Source: an uncultured Latescibacterota bacterium (GTDB taxonomy: Bacteria > Latescibacterota > UBA2968). Taken from it: a DNA stretch of 64,000 nucleotides. Positions 60,057 through 64,000 of this stretch are shown in pieces. Below the pieces are notes generated by a model. It had not been told where the DNA came from, ran no database searches, and saw only the letters and a list, made by a program, of their open reading frames with translations. Position 1 is the first letter of the stretch. Each line of letters opens with the position of its first letter. The translations under genes and the position numbers were made by a program. Where the stretch lies: NCBI GenBank assembly GCA_958295785.1, contig OY282377.1, forward strand, positions 2,308,394-2,372,393, read 5' to 3'.

Positions 60057-62462
60057 ATGGATATCAAGAGCCATAGCCACATCTGGTCGGTCTGCCTGTG
60101 TTTCTATGTCTGGGTTCTGGGTTCCCTTGTGGCATCGGAAATTTCCGCTACAGAACGGGACTCACTCATTTTCCGGGCCGAGCAACAGATGCGTTCGAGA
60201 GCGTTCGAGGAAGCCGTCGATATCTTCCAACGCCTCGTTGAAACTTTTCCAGAAGACGCCCGCCTGCTGACCCGTCTGGGTTACGCCTATCTGAAAAAGG
60301 GAGATTTGAGGGCGGCCAGGCAGGCTTTTGACGCGGCTAAAAAATGCGATAATGGCCTTCCTGACGCCTATGTAGGCCTCGGGCTGTCCTATGTGAAACG
60401 CCCGGCCAGAGGGATGGAGGCCTATTATAACTTTCGCCGGGCCATAGGCGAGGGCAAAAAGGCCATCGATATCGATGCTGTGTACGGCCCGGCGTATCGG
60501 CTCATAGGCGAGGCTTACGAGCGTTTTGAAGAAGACCACGAAAAGGCCATTGAGTACTTTGTGAAATACATCGAATTGGAGCCAGATAACCCGGACGGCC
60601 TCTACGAATTTGGGCTTGCCTGTATCCAAGCCGGGCAGTTCGACAAGGTCAACACATATATCGCGCCCTTTGTGGAGAAATACCCACAGGAGACGCAGCT
60701 CATTCCTCTATCTGCACAGGCGCATTTCTTTTTTGAACGCTATGAACGCGCACGGGAATATTTCGAGCGCTATTTACAGACGCTGGACGAGGCGGAGCGG
60801 GAACTCTATACCGATATCTCTCTGATCGCCTCCCAAGAGGAACTCGAGGACTACCGAGCGGCTCCTGAAGCGAAAGCTTATCTCGAGCGGTTCTGGATAA
60901 GACGGGATTCCGATATTCTGACCGAGATCAACGAACGCGTTATCGAACACTGCCGCCGCGTTTGGTACGCCCGCACCTTTTTTGCCAATGGAGTCCATCC
61001 CTGGGACAAGCGGGGAGAGGTCTATATTCGGTATGGAGAGCCCGACTATCGCTCCCGGTCCACAAAGAGGCAGTTTGTAAAAAATTCGAAGGTTCAGGCC
61101 GTGCGCGATCAGATGGCCGTTGCCCTGTATGGCCCTGAGGCCGCGCTGCTGACCTTTACCGGCCCGGTATTTCCGGTTCGGGCCAGTCGCAATCCGTTTG
61201 CCGCTTCGCTTATCGACCGGGATGAGGAGGTGCCTGTGGAGGAGGCCCTTGAGGATGAGGATGCCTCGGAAGCGTCGGCCGCAGCGAGCGGGGTACAGGA
61301 TCCTCTTGGGGCTGTTCGGACGGATAGCCGCTTCGACGAGTTCGGGAATTTGAAGACCCAACTCAATTTTGGTGGGTATGCCCCCATCACCATGGGCGAT
61401 GAAGGCGGAACAGTGCCATGGGAAACGTGGACCTACACACAGGTCGGGAACGGCATCGAGATCACTTTTACGGATGAAGCGAGCAACGGACGGTTCGATT
61501 TCGCGCCTATTCCACCCCCTTCACCGGATGGAGATGTGTCCAAGCTGTCCCGTTTCACCAAATATGCCCCCGGCGTGGTCTTTCAGAATGCCGTGGATCG
61601 AGTACCCGATGTTTATCACCCGAGTTTCCAGCATCCCCCGCTCGATTTCTATTTTGATCTGGCCGATTTTCGGGCGACGGATGGCCGCACCATGCTGGAG
61701 GTTTATTACGGGCTTCCAGTTGCACAGGTGGCGATGGCGCGAAAAAAGGGGGTGCCCTATATCCAAGTAAAATGTGCGCTGGCCTTAGCCGATGCAGATT
61801 ATACGACCATTCACCGGGCCGCGTCTAGACGCGCCTATCGGGTCGCCGGCGATTTTACACGGTCTCAAAGAGCCTTTATGCCGGAACTGCTCAAGCTCCA
61901 AGTGCCGCCCGGCAAATACGACCTCCAAGTTCAGATTAGGGATCTGATTTCCGGGCATACGGGGATTTACAGGCAGGCGGTAGAGGTAAAGGACTATCCC
62001 AAAGATCGGCTTCGGATTAGTGATATTCAACTTGCTGCTGCAATTGAAGACCGAGGCCCGCACAACAGGTTCAAAAAAGGAGATGTGTGGGTTGTGCCGA
62101 TGCCAACCCGGAACTACAAAGGGGCGCAGAAGGTGTACGCCTACTACGAGATTTACAACCTCGAGAAGAATGCCTTCGGTCAGACGCATTTCAAGGTGCA
62201 ATACCTGGTTCGATCTGTTTCAAAACCCATCCGGGGGGCACTCGGATCAGTTGCCACTGGCCTGCGCTCGCTTTTAGGAGGCAAGAACCCCCAGGTTTCG
62301 ATTGGCTACGAACACGCCGGATTGGAGCCGAACGAACAGGGATATGTGGAGATCGATCTGAGCGAGGTCAAACGCGGGGTGAATATTCTCGAGGTTAAAA
62401 TTGAGGACCTCGTCGTCGGCAAGCGTGAAACCCGCGAGATTCGGTTTCAATACGGAGAGTGA
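60057..62462 (+). CDS. Secreted GWxTD domain / TPR protein, shorter paralogue (801 aa)
   Basis: ATG 60057, then IWSVCLCFYVWVLGSLVASE as signal segment. TPR-like helices at about 35-250 (AFEEAVDIFQRLVETFPEDA, AIEYFVKYIELEPDNP), the GWxTD-type block HPWDKRGEVYIRYGEPDYRS (about 317-335), a 60-residue acidic linker, and a C-terminal beta region ending in EVKIEDLVVGKRETREIRF. Shares module order with 2233-5592 (YNARDF-like FYFDLADFRATDGRTMLEVYYG vs DFHYAYADFRGTGDRSRLEVYYG-type block; each under 25 residues and quoted in parts), so the two are paralogues of different size. Confidence 0.85.
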   Translation: MDIKSHSHIWSVCLCFYVWVLGSLVASEISATERDSLIFRAEQQMRSRAFEEAVDIFQRLVETFPEDARLLTRLGYAYLKKGDLRAARQAFDAAKKCDNGLPDAYVGLGLSYVKRPARGMEAYYNFRRAIGEGKKAIDIDAVYGPAYRLIGEAYERFEEDHEKAIEYFVKYIELEPDNPDGLYEFGLACIQAGQFDKVNTYIAPFVEKYPQETQLIPLSAQAHFFFERYERAREYFERYLQTLDEAERELYTDISLIASQEELEDYRAAPEAKAYLERFWIRRDSDILTEINERVIEHCRRVWYARTFFANGVHPWDKRGEVYIRYGEPDYRSRSTKRQFVKNSKVQAVRDQMAVALYGPEAALLTFTGPVFPVRASRNPFAASLIDRDEEVPVEEALEDEDASEASAAASGVQDPLGAVRTDSRFDEFGNLKTQLNFGGYAPITMGDEGGTVPWETWTYTQVGNGIEITFTDEASNGRFDFAPIPPPSPDGDVSKLSRFTKYAPGVVFQNAVDRVPDVYHPSFQHPPLDFYFDLADFRATDGRTMLEVYYGLPVAQVAMARKKGVPYIQVKCALALADADYTTIHRAASRRAYRVAGDFTRSQRAFMPELLKLQVPPGKYDLQVQIRDLISGHTGIYRQAVEVKDYPKDRLRISDIQLAAAIEDRGPHNRFKKGDVWVVPMPTRNYKGAQKVYAYYEIYNLEKNAFGQTHFKVQYLVRSVSKPIRGALGSVATGLRSLLGGKNPQVSIGYEHAGLEPNEQGYVEIDLSEVKRGVNILEVKIEDLVVGKRETREIRFQYGE

Positions 62463-62590
62463 TTGTGGATTGTAAGCTGGTGATTCAGGAGACCGGATTC
62501 CGCTTTGCTTCTTGCGAAATTGGAATATAAGAAGCCGTTAGCCACTCACTCGATAGGCGGATTTTCTATTTTGAGAGGTCGGAGGATCTG

Positions 62591-64000
62591 ATGGGCGAAT
62601 ACACTTTGCAGGCCGGGGCGGCTCGGCGAGTGATTACACCGCCGGTGGGGGTGTCCATGTCTGGGTGGAATCCCCGAGCAGCGGGGGATATTCAAGCGCG
62701 CTATGTGCATGATGCGCTCTATGCCAAGGCGCTCGTTTTGCAGCGGGGAGACCGGGCATGGGCCCTGGTTGCGGTCGATCTGACGGGTGTGGATGCGGTT
62801 GCTACGGCGCAGATCCGGAAAGGTGTGGCGGCAGAAATCGGGCTGGTTCCCGAAGCGATTATGATTTGCGCGACCCACACGCATTCGGGGCCTGCGTTCT
62901 GCCCTGTGGCAACGACTTACACCCCGGAAGATATGGCGCGAAGGCCAATGAGGGGCGATGGGCCTGCGCCCGCGTCCATGGGCCGGGTGACAACGGTCTC
63001 GTCCTCGGCAAGTTGGGTGGGCGAGACGGCCATGGACTGGAAGGCGTGGTTTGTGACCCAAGCAGTCGAGGCGGTGGTTGAGGCGCATGGCGCACTGAGG
63101 CCGGCAGAGGTGGGGTTCGGGCAGGCAGAGGTGGAGGGGGTGGCGAGTTCGAGGCGGGTGCTGATGTCGGATGGGAGTTGGGGAGATCCGAGGCGGGACC
63201 CGGTTGCGGGGATCCGAGTGGCTGCGCGCACGAAGATCGATCCGCTGGTGCGGGTTTTCACAGTGCGGAATCAGGAGACAGAATTGCCACTGGCGGCGGT
63301 GATCAACTACGGCTCGCACCCGTGGATCTTCTGTGGATCGGGCATTTCGGCGGAGATCGCCGGCGCCACGGCTGATCGGGTGGCGACAGCGTGGGCACCC
63401 GAAGGCACCGAAGCACCGGTTGTCCTTTATACCGCCGGTCCAGAGGGAGATGTGAGCCTGATTTGGAATATCGATATCGAGCAAGTCTGGAAGACCCGAC
63501 CAGGGGAAAACCCCGAGGAAAGCCTGACCAGACGGGAGCGGGGATTTGAGCGGGAACTCGCACGCTTGAGCAAGCGGCTGGCGGACGGGGTCATGGCGGC
63601 GATTACTGGGGTCGAACGCTGGGATGCCATACCCGAGATGTGGGCCTGCCGGCGGGAAGTGGCACTGCCTTTGAAGGAGGGATACCGCCCGCCGGCCGAG
63701 GTGCTACTGGCCGACTGGCAGAAGGCGGCCCCGGAGTCCCACCACCTGACGGAGGTGCAGGTTCTAGGGGCAGGCGAAGGTGCCTTACTCGGGCTTCCGG
63801 GAGAGCCATTCGCTTCTCTTGGAAGGGCAATTCAGGCCCGATCGCAGTTCCGGTACTTGCTGATCGCCGCACTGGCGAATGAGTTCGGCGCAATCAGCTA
63901 TATCGGTGATCGGGAAGCGTACGAGTTGGGGGGATACGAGATGGCATTCACGCCAGTCGGCCCGGGGGCAGGAGAGGTGCTGGTGGACCGGGCGACGGCA
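62591..64000 (+). CDS. Neutral/alkaline ceramidase-like hydrolase (partial, 470 residues)
   Basis: ATG 62591 is 5 nt after GGAGG; the frame is open to the window end, so the C-terminus is missing. It begins LQAGAARRVITPPVGVSMSG, then HDALYAKALVLQ, ATHTHSGPA (HxH zinc site, about 98-106) and INYGSHPW further on, the order of neutral ceramidase (PF04734) N-terminal domains. Many bacterial members act on unknown amides. No signal peptide. It lies 128 nt past the GWxTD stop. Confidence 0.82.
   Translation, partial: MGEYTLQAGAARRVITPPVGVSMSGWNPRAAGDIQARYVHDALYAKALVLQRGDRAWALVAVDLTGVDAVATAQIRKGVAAEIGLVPEAIMICATHTHSGPAFCPVATTYTPEDMARRPMRGDGPAPASMGRVTTVSSSASWVGETAMDWKAWFVTQAVEAVVEAHGALRPAEVGFGQAEVEGVASSRRVLMSDGSWGDPRRDPVAGIRVAARTKIDPLVRVFTVRNQETELPLAAVINYGSHPWIFCGSGISAEIAGATADRVATAWAPEGTEAPVVLYTAGPEGDVSLIWNIDIEQVWKTRPGENPEESLTRRERGFERELARLSKRLADGVMAAITGVERWDAIPEMWACRREVALPLKEGYRPPAEVLLADWQKAAPESHHLTEVQVLGAGEGALLGLPGEPFASLGRAIQARSQFRYLLIAALANEFGAISYIGDREAYELGGYEMAFTPVGPGAGEVLVDRATA

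Noticed and set aside
1-64000. CRISPR arrays, rRNA and tRNA genes
   Set aside because: No regularly spaced direct repeats with unique spacers and no rRNA or tRNA-like sequence noticed on reading; the repeats present are dispersed, not arrayed.

Overview
The window looks like a chromosome segment of a free-living or host-associated Gram-negative bacterium from a poorly cultured phylum. The best guess is Latescibacterota or Poribacteria-like, held at low to moderate confidence. Reasons: two GWxTD/TPR secreted proteins, a PorV/PorQ-type barrel protein, a DUF6785-type membrane protein, an FGly sulfatase, a PhyH remnant, dockerin-like modules without cohesins, and long intergenic spacers full of dispersed repeats. 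There are no rRNA or tRNA genes and no CRISPR array that I can see.

Layout. 1-9.5 kb (mostly minus strand): partial DUF6785 membrane protein, a start-less Ig-like/dockerin remnant, a DegT aminotransferase-GWxTD operon, then a secreted thioredoxin, an outer-membrane barrel protein and a three-repeat secreted protein. 9.7-15.4 kb: rearranged zone with two decayed 1091-bp IS701-type elements in the same orientation, repeat-protein and small-protein genes between them, and a PhyH/DegT chimera that carries a 504-bp duplicate of the DegT 5' region. 15.6-31.4 kb: mainly housekeeping genes (ABC exporter pair, recD2, tsaC, PorV/Q-like, glnE, APH-like kinase, coaX) and the start of a sugar-nucleotide cluster (GDP-mannose 3,5-epimerase-like, GHMP kinase). 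31.5-44.8 kb: a type II restriction-modification (R-M) cassette lies inside the sugar cluster, before a tandem cytidylyltransferase. PcfJ-like and C45 acyltransferase genes follow, then a UvrD-like helicase convergent with a type I R-M operon. 45-49.7 kb: small envelope proteins and a catabolic trio (RraA-like, 3-hydroxyisobutyrate dehydrogenase-like, amidohydrolase). 49.8-56.6 kb: two more R-M systems flanking a periplasmic PCMT and a sulfatase. 57.4-64 kb: transglutaminase-like/FN3 protein, second GWxTD protein and a partial ceramidase-like protein, with none of the dispersed repeats found elsewhere.

Main themes are (1) four separate R-M systems in about 25 kb; (2) a MITE-like repeat family (four copies, ATACCAATTTGA termini, a hairpin with paired compensatory differences) plus several smaller repeat families; and (3) visible gene decay: an amber codon in hsdM at a conserved Trp, a toxin gene decapitated by a duplicated piece of tsaC, two dead transposases and a duplicated aminotransferase fragment.
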